Positions 17,070 through 25,830 are shown, counted from the stretch's first letter. The stretch: 64,000 bases of DNA from Sphingopyxis sp. DBS4 (GCF_024628865.1 NZ_CP102384.1:3297001-3361000), one strand, 5' to 3'. A program made the numbers and translations. The notes: generated by a model from the sequence alone, not told the origin.

Positions 17070-19583
17070 TTATTTGCATGCAAGCTGCGGCCCCGACGGC
17101 GAGACGATGCGCGCCGCGGACAAGATGAGATCGAGCGTTCCCGACGTGGCGAGGCTCAGCGGCGTTTCGACGCGCGTCATGTCGACCCCCGCTTTCTCGA
17201 AACAGCGAAGCGGCACTGCGATCCGCGTCCACTTGCCCGTCTTCGCCGCTTCGGCGAGCACGGGGCGGATCGGAAAACCGCCGGCGCAGCGCGCGCCGCA
17301 TCCCATCAAAAGGCTCACGCCGGCCGAAGGCGGCGCATCGACTTTCAGTTCGAGTTCCAGCGCGAGGTCGCCGTTCGCCTGGCGCGAGAGATCGACGGGC
17401 GTATCCTGGACGATCGCCGCGACCGCCGGCCCCGCGCCCGTCCAGCGCAGGCGCACCGAATCCTCCTGCGCGGCGCGATCGGCCGCGCGGGCTTCGATGA
17501 GGTCGGGGCCGGGATTGGTCGACAGCGCACCGGGCGCGCCGAGCAACAGACTCCGCCCTTTTCCCGGCTTGCCGGCCGCGAAGAGCAGGCCGGGATCGGC
17601 GGCCGCCGCATTCGCCCGCTCCTCGGGCACCGGAGCAAGGTCGCCCTTGTCGGCGAAAGTCAGCCCGAACCCATAGGGGAAAAGCGGATCATAATCGGCA
17701 TCGCCGACATTGACGTCGGTCTGGTCGCTCGACCGCGGCCAGCTGTACGGCAGCTTCCCGCGAAAATCGGCTTTTCCGAACAGGACGTCGGCGACGCCGC
17801 CGCCCTCGGACCCCGGGAGCCAGGCCGCCACGAAGGCATCCGACGCGTTCAGGAACGGATTGACCCACATCGCCCGGCCCGAAAGGAACACCGCGACCGT
17901 CGGCACGCCCGCCGCCTTGAGCGACCGGAGAAGCGCCAGATTCTTCGCATCGTCATATCCGACATCGGGGCGGTCGCCCTGAAATTCGGCGTAGGGGTCC
18001 TCGCCAAAGACGACGATCGCGACGTCGGGTTTGCGCACATAATGGCCGTCGACCGCCAATGTCGCGGACCCGCCCGCCGCCCGCACGTCCGCGTCGATCC
18101 CTTCCCAGATCGATTGCGCGTTCGGAAAGTCGCTGCGTTTGGTGCCGGTGCCCTGCCAGCTCAGCGTCCAGCCGCCGGTCTGCTTGGTCAGATTGTCGGC
18201 GCCGTCGCCCGCCACCAGGACATTCGCGCCCGGCTTCAAGGGCAGGAGTCCGCCCGCGTTCTTGAGAAGGACGAGCGATTCGCGCACCGCTTCGCGCGCC
18301 AGCGCCCGATGCTCGCGGCTGCCGAGCAGGTCGAATTGCCCGCCGTAGGGCCGCGACGAAGGTTTTCCCGCCTCGAACAGGCCGGCGCGGACCTTCACGC
18401 GCAGGATGCGCCGCACCGCGTCGTCGAGCCGCGTCACCGGCAGCGTCCCGTCGCGCGCATGCGCCAGCGTCGTCCGATAGAGCTCCTTCCAGCTGTCGGG
18501 CGCCATATACATGTCGAGCCCCGCGATCGCCGATTGCGGGCAATCGGTCGTGGTACAGCCCGCGACCTGGCCATGGCCGTTCCAGTCGCCGACGAGGAAG
18601 CCGTCGAAGTTCCAGCGCTCCTTCATCACGCCGGTCAGCAGCGAGCCGTTGCCGTGCATCTTGGCGCCGTTCCAGCTCGAAAAGCTGACCATCACCGACT
18701 GGACGCCAGCGTCGAGCGCGGGAAGATAGGGCGGGCTGAACAGGTCGCGCAATTGCGCCTCGGGCATCCGGGCGTCGCCCTGATCCTTGCCGCCCGCCGT
18801 TCCGCCGTCGCCGAGGAAATGCTTGGCCGTCGCGATGATATGCGGGCCGCGCAGCCAGTCCTTGTCGCCGATCCGGCCCTGAAGCCCCTCGATCAGCGGG
18901 GCGGCATAGCTCGCCGCGATCTCGGGCGTTTCGCCGAAGCCTTCGTAGGTGCGCCCCCAGCGATCGTCGCGCACCACGGCCAGCGTCGGGGCGAAAGTCC
19001 AGTCGAGCCCGGTCACCCGCATCTCGATCGCGGTCGCCGCGCCGATCCGGCGGACGAGATCGGGATTCCGCGCCGCGCCGAGACCGATGTTGTGCGGGAA
19101 CAACGTCGCGCCGACGACATTGTTGTGACCGTGCACCGCGTCGCTGCCCCACATCACCGGAATCCGGGGGAGCTTGCCGTCGGGCTTCATCGAGGCGGCA
19201 TAAAAGGCGTCGGCGGCGGCAAGCCAGTCCTTCGCCGGCGCATTGTAGCGCCCGCCGGGGTCGGAATTGCCGCCGTTGAGCACCGAACCCAGATGGTAGT
19301 GATAGACATCGTCGGGGGTGACGCTGGCGATGTCGGCCTGGATGATCTGGCCGACCTTCTGTTCGAGCGACATCGCCGCGATCAGGGCGTCGACCCGCCG
19401 CTCGACCGCGGGGTCGCGGGCGACCGTGGCCGTGCGCGTCGGCCACATGTCCGGATGGGCCGCACCGGCGCCCGCTTCGGCGACCGCAGCCCGCGCCGCC
19501 GGGATTTCAGCGAGGAACGGCGAGGCGAACGCCATCAGCGACGTCGCTCCAAGCGCCATGGCAATGCCGCGCGGCAGATGCAT
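17070..19583 (-). CDS. Glycoside hydrolase family 3, beta-glucosidase
   Basis: An 837-residue exported enzyme: signal peptide about residues 1-32, then the GH3 N-terminal barrel with KH at 254-255 and the nucleophile Asp333 in LVGDWNGH, the GH3 C-terminal domain, and an extra C-terminal domain of about 150 residues as in ExoP-type exo-glucosidases. GH3 enzymes remove terminal glucose from beta-1,3/1,4-glucans and cello-oligosaccharides. The ATG at 19583 has GGAGGGGAA directly before it; the more upstream ATG at 19610 falls inside the putative promoter and operators. It is co-transcribed with the downstream TonB receptor and divergent from a LacI regulator. Confidence 0.92.
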   Translation of the reverse strand: MHLPRGIAMALGATSLMAFASPFLAEIPAARAAVAEAGAGAAHPDMWPTRTATVARDPAVERRVDALIAAMSLEQKVGQIIQADIASVTPDDVYHYHLGSVLNGGNSDPGGRYNAPAKDWLAAADAFYAASMKPDGKLPRIPVMWGSDAVHGHNNVVGATLFPHNIGLGAARNPDLVRRIGAATAIEMRVTGLDWTFAPTLAVVRDDRWGRTYEGFGETPEIAASYAAPLIEGLQGRIGDKDWLRGPHIIATAKHFLGDGGTAGGKDQGDARMPEAQLRDLFSPPYLPALDAGVQSVMVSFSSWNGAKMHGNGSLLTGVMKERWNFDGFLVGDWNGHGQVAGCTTTDCPQSAIAGLDMYMAPDSWKELYRTTLAHARDGTLPVTRLDDAVRRILRVKVRAGLFEAGKPSSRPYGGQFDLLGSREHRALAREAVRESLVLLKNAGGLLPLKPGANVLVAGDGADNLTKQTGGWTLSWQGTGTKRSDFPNAQSIWEGIDADVRAAGGSATLAVDGHYVRKPDVAIVVFGEDPYAEFQGDRPDVGYDDAKNLALLRSLKAAGVPTVAVFLSGRAMWVNPFLNASDAFVAAWLPGSEGGGVADVLFGKADFRGKLPYSWPRSSDQTDVNVGDADYDPLFPYGFGLTFADKGDLAPVPEERANAAAADPGLLFAAGKPGKGRSLLLGAPGALSTNPGPDLIEARAADRAAQEDSVRLRWTGAGPAVAAIVQDTPVDLSRQANGDLALELELKVDAPPSAGVSLLMGCGARCAGGFPIRPVLAEAAKTGKWTRIAVPLRCFEKAGVDMTRVETPLSLATSGTLDLILSAARIVSPSGPQLACK

Positions 19584-19602
19584 TTCCCCTCCCATCCCGA
19601 TA

Positions 19603-19631
19603 ATTGTCAACGTTTACCGATTCTCGGTCAA
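19603..19631 (-). promoter_or_regulatory. Putative promoter of the GH3-TonB receptor operon
   Basis: On the minus strand TTGACC (19631-19626) and GACAAT (19608-19603) are spaced 17 bases and agree with the sigma-70 hexamers in five and four positions. The predicted transcript would begin near 19596, leaving a very short leader with the ribosome site. Both LacI-type operators overlap these elements. Confidence 0.45.
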
Positions 19632-19641
19632 CGTTTACCGA
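19606..19641. promoter_or_regulatory. Tandem LacI-type operators
   Basis: gtcaacgtttaccga occurs twice, at 19606-19620 and 19627-19641, 21 bases apart (two helix turns). The second copy extends to the 18-base palindrome tcggtcaacgtttaccga (19624-19641) with the central CG usual in LacI-family sites. They lie between the divergent GH3 gene and LacI gene and cover the predicted promoter, so repression by the neighbouring LacI protein is likely. Confidence 0.75.
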
Positions 19642-19739
19642 CGCTGATCGACAGAAGTCAAGCGACGCGCTATGAGAAGCGCGCGCCGGGGGCGTTGAAA
19701 AGGTATTCAAGGCATTTATCCCACTGATCGGAGGGAGAA

Positions 19740-20762
19740 ATTTCAAAAAGATCGACGATCATCGATGTCGCGCGGATCGCGGGGGTGACTCCCAAGACCG
19801 TCTCGCGCGCGCTCAACGATGCCCCGCATGTCAGCGAAGCGGTGCGCCGCAAGGTCAAGGAGGCCGCGGCCGCGCTCGACTATCACCCCAATATCGCCGC
19901 GCAGAGCCTCATCGCGCGCCGCTCCTTTCTGATCGGCCTGACGTACGAGCGCCCGAGCCCGAGCTATGTGGTCGAACTGCAGAACGGCGCGCTGAGCCGG
20001 CTCGAGAACGGGCGCTATCGCCTCGTCGTGCTTCCCTTCAATCATGTCGCGAGCCGGCCCGACGAGCTCGGCAAGCTTCTCCTGCGCGCCGGGCTCGACG
20101 GCGCCCTCCTCGCGCCGCCGGCCTGCGATCAGCCCGAGCTGCTCGACATTCTCGATCGGCAGAATTTCCCCTATGCCCGCATCACGCCGCACCACGATCT
20201 CGATCGCGGCATCATCGTCGCGATGGACGAGGTCGCGGCCGGGCAAGAAGTCGCGGCGCACCTGCTGGCGCTCGGCCACCGGCGCATCGGCATCATTCTC
20301 GGCGACCCCTCGCATGCCGCGAGCAAGGGCCGCATGGAAGGCTATCGGCAAGCCTTCGGCGAAGCCGGCGTCGCGATCGATGACGCCTTGGTCGTTACGG
20401 GCGACTTCACCTATGACGTCGGCTATCGCGTCGCGCTCGACCTTCTCGGCCGGGTTCCCCGCCCGACCGCGATTCTGGCGCAGAACGACGACATGGCCGT
20501 GGCGGCCATAGCCGCGGCGCGCGATCTCGGCCTGACGGTTCCCGGCGATCTGTCGATCGCGGGCTTCGATAATTCCGAAGTATCGCGCACCACCTGGCCC
20601 CAGCTCACGACCGTCAATCAACCGGTGCGCCAGATGGCGTGGGATGCCGCCGATCGCCTGATCGCCGCGCTCGACGGCGCGACGGAGCCGGCACCGCCGG
20701 TCCGCCGTGACCATCCCCATGAACTGCTCGTTCGCGCGTCGACGGCAGCGCCGCCCGATTAG
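19740..20762 (+). CDS. LacI family transcriptional regulator with apparent ATT start
   Basis: A 340-residue regulator: N-terminal helix-turn-helix (residues 7-26, STIIDVARIAGVTPKTVSRA) and a periplasmic-binding-protein-like sensor domain ending about residue 330. The usual start cannot be found: the frame has a stop at 19725-19727, and the only upstream option that keeps the whole DNA-binding domain is ATT at 19740, with GGAGGGAG a few bases before it. The GTG at 19785 would remove half the helix-turn-helix. ATT is a rare but real bacterial start; a sequencing error is possible. It is divergent from the GH3 operon and probably represses it, releasing on a glucan-derived sugar. Confidence 0.82.
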   Translation: MSKRSTIIDVARIAGVTPKTVSRALNDAPHVSEAVRRKVKEAAAALDYHPNIAAQSLIARRSFLIGLTYERPSPSYVVELQNGALSRLENGRYRLVVLPFNHVASRPDELGKLLLRAGLDGALLAPPACDQPELLDILDRQNFPYARITPHHDLDRGIIVAMDEVAAGQEVAAHLLALGHRRIGIILGDPSHAASKGRMEGYRQAFGEAGVAIDDALVVTGDFTYDVGYRVALDLLGRVPRPTAILAQNDDMAVAAIAAARDLGLTVPGDLSIAGFDNSEVSRTTWPQLTTVNQPVRQMAWDAADRLIAALDGATEPAPPVRRDHPHELLVRASTAAPPD

Positions 20763-20780
20763 CGAAGCCGCACGCGCGGC

Positions 20781-21980
20781 CTATTCCGGCGGAAGCGGCG
20801 GATTCGCGAATTCGATGAGCTCGCGCACCTGTTCGGGAAACCAGGTTCCGGCGCGCGGTGCCATCATGCCGCGCTCGGGATCCGCCGGACCCGCCGTGCC
20901 GCGAAGACATTCGCCGTCGGATTCGCCGGGAATCTTGATCCAGAGGAAGGCATCGACATAGGGGTTGCCGCTGTCGAGCGCCGGTCGGCGTCCGAGCCCG
21001 CGCCCCGGCGGATTGCACCAGACTTCGGCATCCCGATATCGGCCCGCGGGCGGTTGCCACGATCCTCGCCCGTTGCGGCTCGTATCGATCACCGCATGTT
21101 TCTGACGGGCCGGGTCGCGTTTCAGCCCCGCGCGTTCGAACAGCCGGTCGTAAGCCGCGTCGGTCTCTCCCCATGTCGAAGGATCATCGAACGCGGCGGG
21201 ATGATATTGGCTCGGACAGGCGCGGGGATCGAGCCCTCCCTCGGTCACGAGCGCGAGGCAGTCGCTGACCCAGCGGGCATAAGGAACGACGCGTTCGTCG
21301 CTTTCGAAATTGGAGACGTTGAGGAAAAACCCCGCCGCCTTCACGACGTCAACCTTTATCAGCCGGCTCGCAATCTCCCCCGGGGCCAGCCAGCTGCTGC
21401 CGGTGCCGTCGAGATACAGGCGCACGTGCGGCAGGACGGAGAGGATATCCACCGCGCCCCGCAATTGATCGTAGCGCCGTCCGGCCGCCGATTCATCCTG
21501 TCCTTCCGGCCGGCAGGCCTCCTCCTCGCCCGCCAGCGTCCGATGCCATGGAATGACGCCGAGCCCGTCGGGTTCGAGAACCACGATCGCCGCGCGATCG
21601 CCGATGCCGGCGGCGAAGCCGCGAATCCAGGCAAGATAGGCGCGGCCATCCGCGGCGCCGCCCGCCGAATAGAGGGCGCAGTCGCGATAAGGGATATTAT
21701 AGGCAACCAGCACGGGGAGCCGCCCTTCGGCGGCCGCCCGGTCGACGATGTCGCGCACCCGCGCCTCGACAATCTCCGGCGTGCCATAGGCGAACCAGGT
21801 CGCCGAGGGGATTCGGGCAAGCCGGGAGGCGTCGCGCTTTGCCGGACCCTCCAGGCTTTCGGCGGCGGCAGCCGTGGTGCTTCCGCGATCGACGAACAGG
21901 TCGCTGTCCGACGCCATGGCCACCGGAATCACGAGGAGGAAAGACGCGGCGAACGAGGCCATGAGCAAGAAATGTCTCAT
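20781..21980 (-). CDS. Glycoside hydrolase family 6 cellulase
   Basis: A 399-residue exported enzyme with a signal peptide of about 23 residues (cleavage near AMA-SD). GH6 signatures are clear: NIPYRDC with Asp100 (the conserved aspartate of the YRDC motif) and VVLEPDGLG at 134-141 with Asp138 as probable catalytic acid. GH6 enzymes are inverting endoglucanases or cellobiohydrolases acting on beta-1,4-glucan. GAGGAGTCAAG precedes the ATG. It converges on the LacI gene and completes a degradation route: GH6 cuts cellulose or a mixed-linkage glucan, the TonB receptor takes up fragments, and GH3 releases glucose. Confidence 0.9.
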   Translation of the reverse strand: MRHFLLMASFAASFLLVIPVAMASDSDLFVDRGSTTAAAAESLEGPAKRDASRLARIPSATWFAYGTPEIVEARVRDIVDRAAAEGRLPVLVAYNIPYRDCALYSAGGAADGRAYLAWIRGFAAGIGDRAAIVVLEPDGLGVIPWHRTLAGEEEACRPEGQDESAAGRRYDQLRGAVDILSVLPHVRLYLDGTGSSWLAPGEIASRLIKVDVVKAAGFFLNVSNFESDERVVPYARWVSDCLALVTEGGLDPRACPSQYHPAAFDDPSTWGETDAAYDRLFERAGLKRDPARQKHAVIDTSRNGRGSWQPPAGRYRDAEVWCNPPGRGLGRRPALDSGNPYVDAFLWIKIPGESDGECLRGTAGPADPERGMMAPRAGTWFPEQVRELIEFANPPLPPE

Positions 21981-22289
21981 CTTGACTCCTCACGGGGCCC
22001 GGGCGGACGCGATAGGCTCTTTGACGGCGGATGCACGGAACCGACGCGCTGCGGAGGATTAGTCCGCGCGGGCGCCGCAAACAAGCGCCCCGTCTGCCGG
22101 GGTCCTCCACGCCCGTCCGCAGACGCCAAAGCCACGAAGACAGGCGCCCGAACACCCCCGCGTGCAAAATCGCGCGGGAAGAAGCGGTCCGGCATTTTCG
22201 TTCCGCACGGCGGCAAAGGCCTGCGATCAACGGCGCTTCGCTAAGAATTATTAGCATTTGGGGCGTAAGCGCCGGGCCGGGGGTGTGGC
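21981..22289. other. Intergenic region between GH6 and acetyltransferase genes
   Basis: About 310 bases, GC-rich for most of its length. Frames across it have no start with a ribosome site and no recognised motif. It must contain the divergent promoters of the two flanking genes, but I cannot place them. No LacI-type operator like those at 19606-19641 is present here. Confidence 0.4.
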
Positions 22290-23414
22290 TTGTATCACGC
22301 GCGACGCGATTCCGGCGCTGCTATCGATGCGCCATCGGCGCCGATCCTGCCCGCGCGCGCCGCCGACTTCGCCGCGACCGGCGATGCGGATTGGCTGGCG
22401 GCGGAATGGGAGCGTCTCGAGGCCGGCGGTCGCTGGCCGACCCAGACTCGCGCCTTCGCCACTGCGCTCGAACCGCTTTTGACCGGCCAGCGCCGCCGGC
22501 TGCTCTGCGTCCTGCGCGATTCGGCCATAGCGGCGCTGCTGCCGATCTGCCGCGAATCGGGCTGGCGCGCGCGCTGGCGGATAGCGGGGTCGCGCGAGCT
22601 GTTCGAGCCCGGCGACCTGCTCTGCGAAGGAGCGGCCGACGCGGCCGCGCTGACGGCGGCGTTTCGCACGCTCGACCGACCTCTCTCGCTCGACCGGGTT
22701 CCCGCCGACTCCCCGCTGCTCCCTGTCCTTCGCGCGGCGATGAAGGGCAGCGGCTGGCTTTCGATCCGGCCCGCAACACCCTGCCCGATGATCCGGCTCG
22801 ACGATAGCTGGCGCGATCCCGAAAGCCGATTCAATGCCGGCCGCCGATCCGATTTCCGACGCGCGGCGCGGCGCGCCGAAGCGCTGGGAAAGGTGAGCTA
22901 TGAGACGCTGGCGCCCTCGCTCGCCGAATTCGACGCGCTTTTCGACGAAGCCATCGGCGTCGAGGCGCGAAGCTGGAAACGCGAGGCTGGAAGCGCGATC
23001 GCGGTCGATCGCCTGCGCGAAACCTTTTTCCGCCGCTTTTTCCGCGCTGCGGCGGCAGACGGCCGGTTCCGCCTCTCTTTCCTGCGCGTCGACGGCGAAG
23101 CGGTCGCGATGCAACTCGCGCTGGTCTGGTCAGGACGCTATTGGCTGTTCAAGATCGGCCACGACGACCGCTTCGGCAAATGCTCGCCGGGCACGCTGCT
23201 GATGCTCCATGCGCTCCGCTGGGCCAGCGGACAGGAGCTCGAAAGCTTCGAGTTGCTCGGCGAAACCGAGGCCTGGATCACGCGTTTCTGGACGCAGGAT
23301 CATCACGCGTGCGTGCGCGTGCGCACCTACCCCTTTACCGTGGCGGGGACGATCGCCCTCGTTTCCGACGGCATCGCCTGGGCCTGGCAGCGCCTGCATC
23401 CCCGCGACCGATGA
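22290..23414 (+). CDS. GNAT-type acetyltransferase (CelD/BcsL-like)
   Basis: About 374 residues from a TTG at 22290, the first possible start after an in-frame stop at 22266. Residues about 170-330 resemble the Acetyltransf_6 (CelD/FemAB-like) fold: a basic FRRAARRAEALGKV stretch and the GRYWLFKIGHDDRFGKCSPGTLLMLHALRWA segment typical of the acyl-CoA site. Such proteins act in polysaccharide or cell-surface modification in related bacteria. The TGA overlaps the ATG of the next gene (ATGA), so the pair is coupled. The exact N-terminus is uncertain. Confidence 0.75.
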   Translation: MYHARRDSGAAIDAPSAPILPARAADFAATGDADWLAAEWERLEAGGRWPTQTRAFATALEPLLTGQRRRLLCVLRDSAIAALLPICRESGWRARWRIAGSRELFEPGDLLCEGAADAAALTAAFRTLDRPLSLDRVPADSPLLPVLRAAMKGSGWLSIRPATPCPMIRLDDSWRDPESRFNAGRRSDFRRAARRAEALGKVSYETLAPSLAEFDALFDEAIGVEARSWKREAGSAIAVDRLRETFFRRFFRAAAADGRFRLSFLRVDGEAVAMQLALVWSGRYWLFKIGHDDRFGKCSPGTLLMLHALRWASGQELESFELLGETEAWITRFWTQDHHACVRVRTYPFTVAGTIALVSDGIAWAWQRLHPRDR

Positions 23415-24250
23415 CATCCTCGTCATTCCGGAACTGGATGCGCGCGCGCCGCTATGCGCTTCCCGAGGCGCTGGGCGGCCGCCTGCCCGCCCCCGGACCG
23501 GACGACGCGGCCGCGCTCTGCAACCGACTGCACCAGCGCGGAGTCGCCGCGACTGCCGGTTACTTTCAGAGCGCTAGCGACACGCCGGATACGATCGTCC
23601 AATCCTATCGCGCGCTGCTCGCCACAGGGGCCTGTTCCGGCGTCTCGGTCAAGGCGCCGCCGCTCGGCTTCGATCCCGGCCACCTGCGCGCGATCGCCGA
23701 AGCCGCCGACAGCGCCGGGGCGATGCTGATGCTCGACGCCCATGGGCCGGGCGATGCCGAAGCGACGATCGCGGCGACCGAAGCCCTGCTCGCCGATTTT
23801 CCGCAAACCGGCTGCGTTCTGCCCGCGCGCTGGCGCCGCAGTCCGGACGATGCGGACCGGCTGCGGGACACATCGGCGCGGCTGCGCATCGTCAAGGGCG
23901 AATGGGCCGACCCCGTCGGCGATCCGGACGATGGGGAAGCCGCCTATCTGGCGCTGATCGAGCGGCTCGCGGGGCGCGCCGCGCCCGTGGCGGTCGCAAC
24001 GCACGACCCGGCGCTCGCCGCGCGCGCGCTCGACCGGCTGATCGCCGCGGGGACACCGTGCGAGCTCGAACAATTGCGCGGCCTGCCGCGCCGACGCACG
24101 ATGGCGGCGGCGCGGACACGCGGGGTGCCGGTGCGCCTCTATATCCCCTTCGGTCCCGGCTGGTGGCCCTATGCGATCGACAAGGCGCTTGCGCGCCCGC
24201 ACCTGCCCCTGTGGTGGCTGCGCGATCGCCTCGGCCTGTCCGATCGCTAA
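23411..24250 (+). CDS. Proline dehydrogenase-like barrel protein
   Basis: A 279-residue protein from the ATG that overlaps the previous stop. Parts of the chain recall the flavin-binding barrel of proline dehydrogenase: an early-strand SVKAPPLGFD, a middle MLDAHG, a VKGEW motif where ProDH has VKGA, and a C-terminal VRLYIPFGPGWWPY where ProDH has the conserved RXYXPYG region. It is shorter than classic PutA domains but near the size of monofunctional ProDH. Coupling to an acetyltransferase rather than to a P5C dehydrogenase is unusual, so the true substrate may not be proline. Confidence 0.65.
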   Translation: MTSSSFRNWMRARRYALPEALGGRLPAPGPDDAAALCNRLHQRGVAATAGYFQSASDTPDTIVQSYRALLATGACSGVSVKAPPLGFDPGHLRAIAEAADSAGAMLMLDAHGPGDAEATIAATEALLADFPQTGCVLPARWRRSPDDADRLRDTSARLRIVKGEWADPVGDPDDGEAAYLALIERLAGRAAPVAVATHDPALAARALDRLIAAGTPCELEQLRGLPRRRTMAAARTRGVPVRLYIPFGPGWWPYAIDKALARPHLPLWWLRDRLGLSDR

Positions 24251-24272
24251 AAAAGGCGAGACCCAAATAAAA

Positions 24273-24339
24273 TGGGGCGACCTCGCTGTGAGTGCCGCCC
24301 CAGTTTGAGGGTCCGCCGGGGAGAGGGAGAGGGCGGACC
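24273..24339. terminator. Two hairpins between convergent genes
   Basis: TGGGGCG (24273-24279) pairs with CGCCCCA (24296-24302), and GGTCCGCC (24310-24317) with GGCGGACC (24332-24339). They lie in the gap between the convergent ProDH-like gene and the small exported-protein gene and probably serve as terminators, although no T-run follows. Confidence 0.5.
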
Positions 24340-24358
24340 GGAGATGGTGTCAGCTGTC

Positions 24359-24697
24359 TTAGCGCGAAGCCATCTTGGCGTCGGTTTCGACTTCGGCGAC
24401 GCCGGCGAGCTTCAGCGCGGCGCGGAACTGCTTGGCGGCGGCGCGTTCGTTACCGGCTTCGCAGAGTTTCTTGCCGGTGGCGACGAAGCGCTTCGCATTG
24501 GCCTGCTTGGTGCCTTCGACGCCGTTCGAGGCGACATAGGCCTGTTCGGCGAGGCCCGAGCAGCGATAGTCGTTGCCGCCCGTCTGGGCATAGGCCGGCG
24601 AGGTCGAAGCGATCAGGCCGGTGAAGGCGAGCGCCGAAGCCGCGACGATCGCGAAGGCGGAGGGGAAGCGGCGGAAAGAGGAGAGCTGATTGGACAT
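24359..24697 (-). CDS. Small exported protein, hypothetical
   Basis: A 112-residue protein with a signal peptide (about residues 1-38, ending AYAQ) and a mature part of about 74 residues rich in Ala, Lys and Gly, with two Cys (YRCSG and KLCEAG) that could form a disulfide in the periplasm. An AKQFRAALKLAG stretch recalls a single TPR-like helix pair. AAAGGAAC precedes the ATG at 24697. I do not recognise a family. It is divergent from a LysR regulator with an inverted repeat in the shared gap, so it may be that regulator's target. Confidence 0.75.
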   Translation of the reverse strand: MSNQLSSFRRFPSAFAIVAASALAFTGLIASTSPAYAQTGGNDYRCSGLAEQAYVASNGVEGTKQANAKRFVATGKKLCEAGNERAAAKQFRAALKLAGVAEVETDAKMASR

Positions 24698-24752
24698 GGG
24701 AGAGGTTCCTTTCGTTTCGTTGTGCAACCTTTTTAGGAGCGGTTGCGCCCAT

Positions 24753-24771
24753 AGATAATCCTCTATAATCT
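24753..24771. promoter_or_regulatory. Inverted repeat in LysR-exported protein gap, with -10 box
   Basis: AGATAAT-N5-ATAATCT is a near-perfect inverted repeat (six of seven pairs), of the size LysR proteins bind. A consensus TATAAT at 24764-24769 on the plus strand overlaps it, which would put the LysR transcript start only a few bases before its TTG start codon. Confidence 0.45.
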
Positions 24772-24780
24772 GCAAGTGCC

Positions 24781-25716
24781 TTGAAGCAGGATTTAACAAT
24801 CCCCCATGGGGCGCTCGACGGGATCGAAGCTTTCCTCCGCGTTGCGGAAAGGCGGAGCTTTTCCGCCGCCGCCGCCGACCTGGGCGTCTCACCGTCGGCG
24901 ATCAGCCAGACGGTGAAGGCGCTGGAGGCGCGCGTCGGCGCGCCTTTGTTCATGCGCACCACGCGCAGCGTCGGGCTGACGCAGGCGGGCGAGATGTTCC
25001 TCGAACGCGCCGCCCCCGCCTATGCCGGGCTCGCCGACGCCTATGAAGCGGCGCGCAACCTCGGTAACCGGCCGGCGGGGCGGCTGCGGATCAACCTGAT
25101 GCGCGGCGCGGTGCAGCCGATGTTCGAACCGATCATCGCGGGCTTCGTCGACGCCTATCCCGAGATCGAGCTCGAAATCTATGCCGACGACGCGCTCGCC
25201 GACCTCAGCGCCGGGGGGTTCGACGCGGGGGTGCGGATGGGCGAATCGCTCGACGCTGACGTCATCGCGATCCGCCTGACCGGCCCGTTCCGCTTCGTCG
25301 CCGCGGCGTCGCCCGCCTATCTCGACCGCTTCGGACGTCCCGAGACCCCCGAAGATCTGAAGGATCACCGCTGCATCCGCTTTCGCCTCGCGACCGGCGC
25401 GCTGATGCCCTGGACCTTCGCGCGCGGAAATCGCGAGATCGAGGTCGCGGTTTCGGGGCCGGTCATCGTCAACGACTGGATCGCCGCGCTGGTCGCGATG
25501 CGCACCGGGGTCGCGATGGGAATGATGGCCGAACCGATGGCGAAGAAGATGGTCGAGACGGGCGAGCTCGAACTGGTGCTGACCGACCATGCCGACGCGA
25601 CGAGCGGCCTTTTCCTCTATTATCCCAGCCGCAAGCAGGTGATGCCCAAGCTGCGCGCCTTCATCGACTATGTGCGCGAATATCTGCCCGAGAACATCAC
25701 CGACGCGGTCGGGTGA
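24781..25716 (+). CDS. LysR family transcriptional regulator
   Basis: A 311-residue regulator with the N-terminal winged helix-turn-helix (residues about 15-72: FLRVAERRSFSAAAADLGVSPSAISQTVKALE) and a LysR substrate-binding domain. The start is a TTG at 24781; the only nearby ATG is out of frame, and 16 residues before the helix-turn-helix is normal. It is divergent from a small exported-protein gene, the usual layout for a LysR target, and also lies before a TauE/SafE gene. Its effector cannot be inferred. Confidence 0.88.
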   Translation: MKQDLTIPHGALDGIEAFLRVAERRSFSAAAADLGVSPSAISQTVKALEARVGAPLFMRTTRSVGLTQAGEMFLERAAPAYAGLADAYEAARNLGNRPAGRLRINLMRGAVQPMFEPIIAGFVDAYPEIELEIYADDALADLSAGGFDAGVRMGESLDADVIAIRLTGPFRFVAAASPAYLDRFGRPETPEDLKDHRCIRFRLATGALMPWTFARGNREIEVAVSGPVIVNDWIAALVAMRTGVAMGMMAEPMAKKMVETGELELVLTDHADATSGLFLYYPSRKQVMPKLRAFIDYVREYLPENITDAVG

Positions 25717-25830
25717 CACCTTGGCCCCGCCGCAGAAACAAATCCCTTCGTCGCCAGCAGAAAAATTGCGCTGGCGAATCCCCGAAAAAATCGGCAGCCC
25801 GTTCTCAATTAAAACAGTTGGGATGAAGAC

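Noticed and set aside
14504..17128. Long plus-strand open frame (874 codons) opposite the TonB receptor
   Set aside because: Antisense shadow of a receptor with a signal peptide and plug motifs; composition is low-complexity.
17022..19727. Long open frame (901 codons) opposite the GH3 gene
   Set aside because: Antisense shadow caused by high GC; Arg/Ala-rich, no motif, while the other strand has clear GH3 residues.
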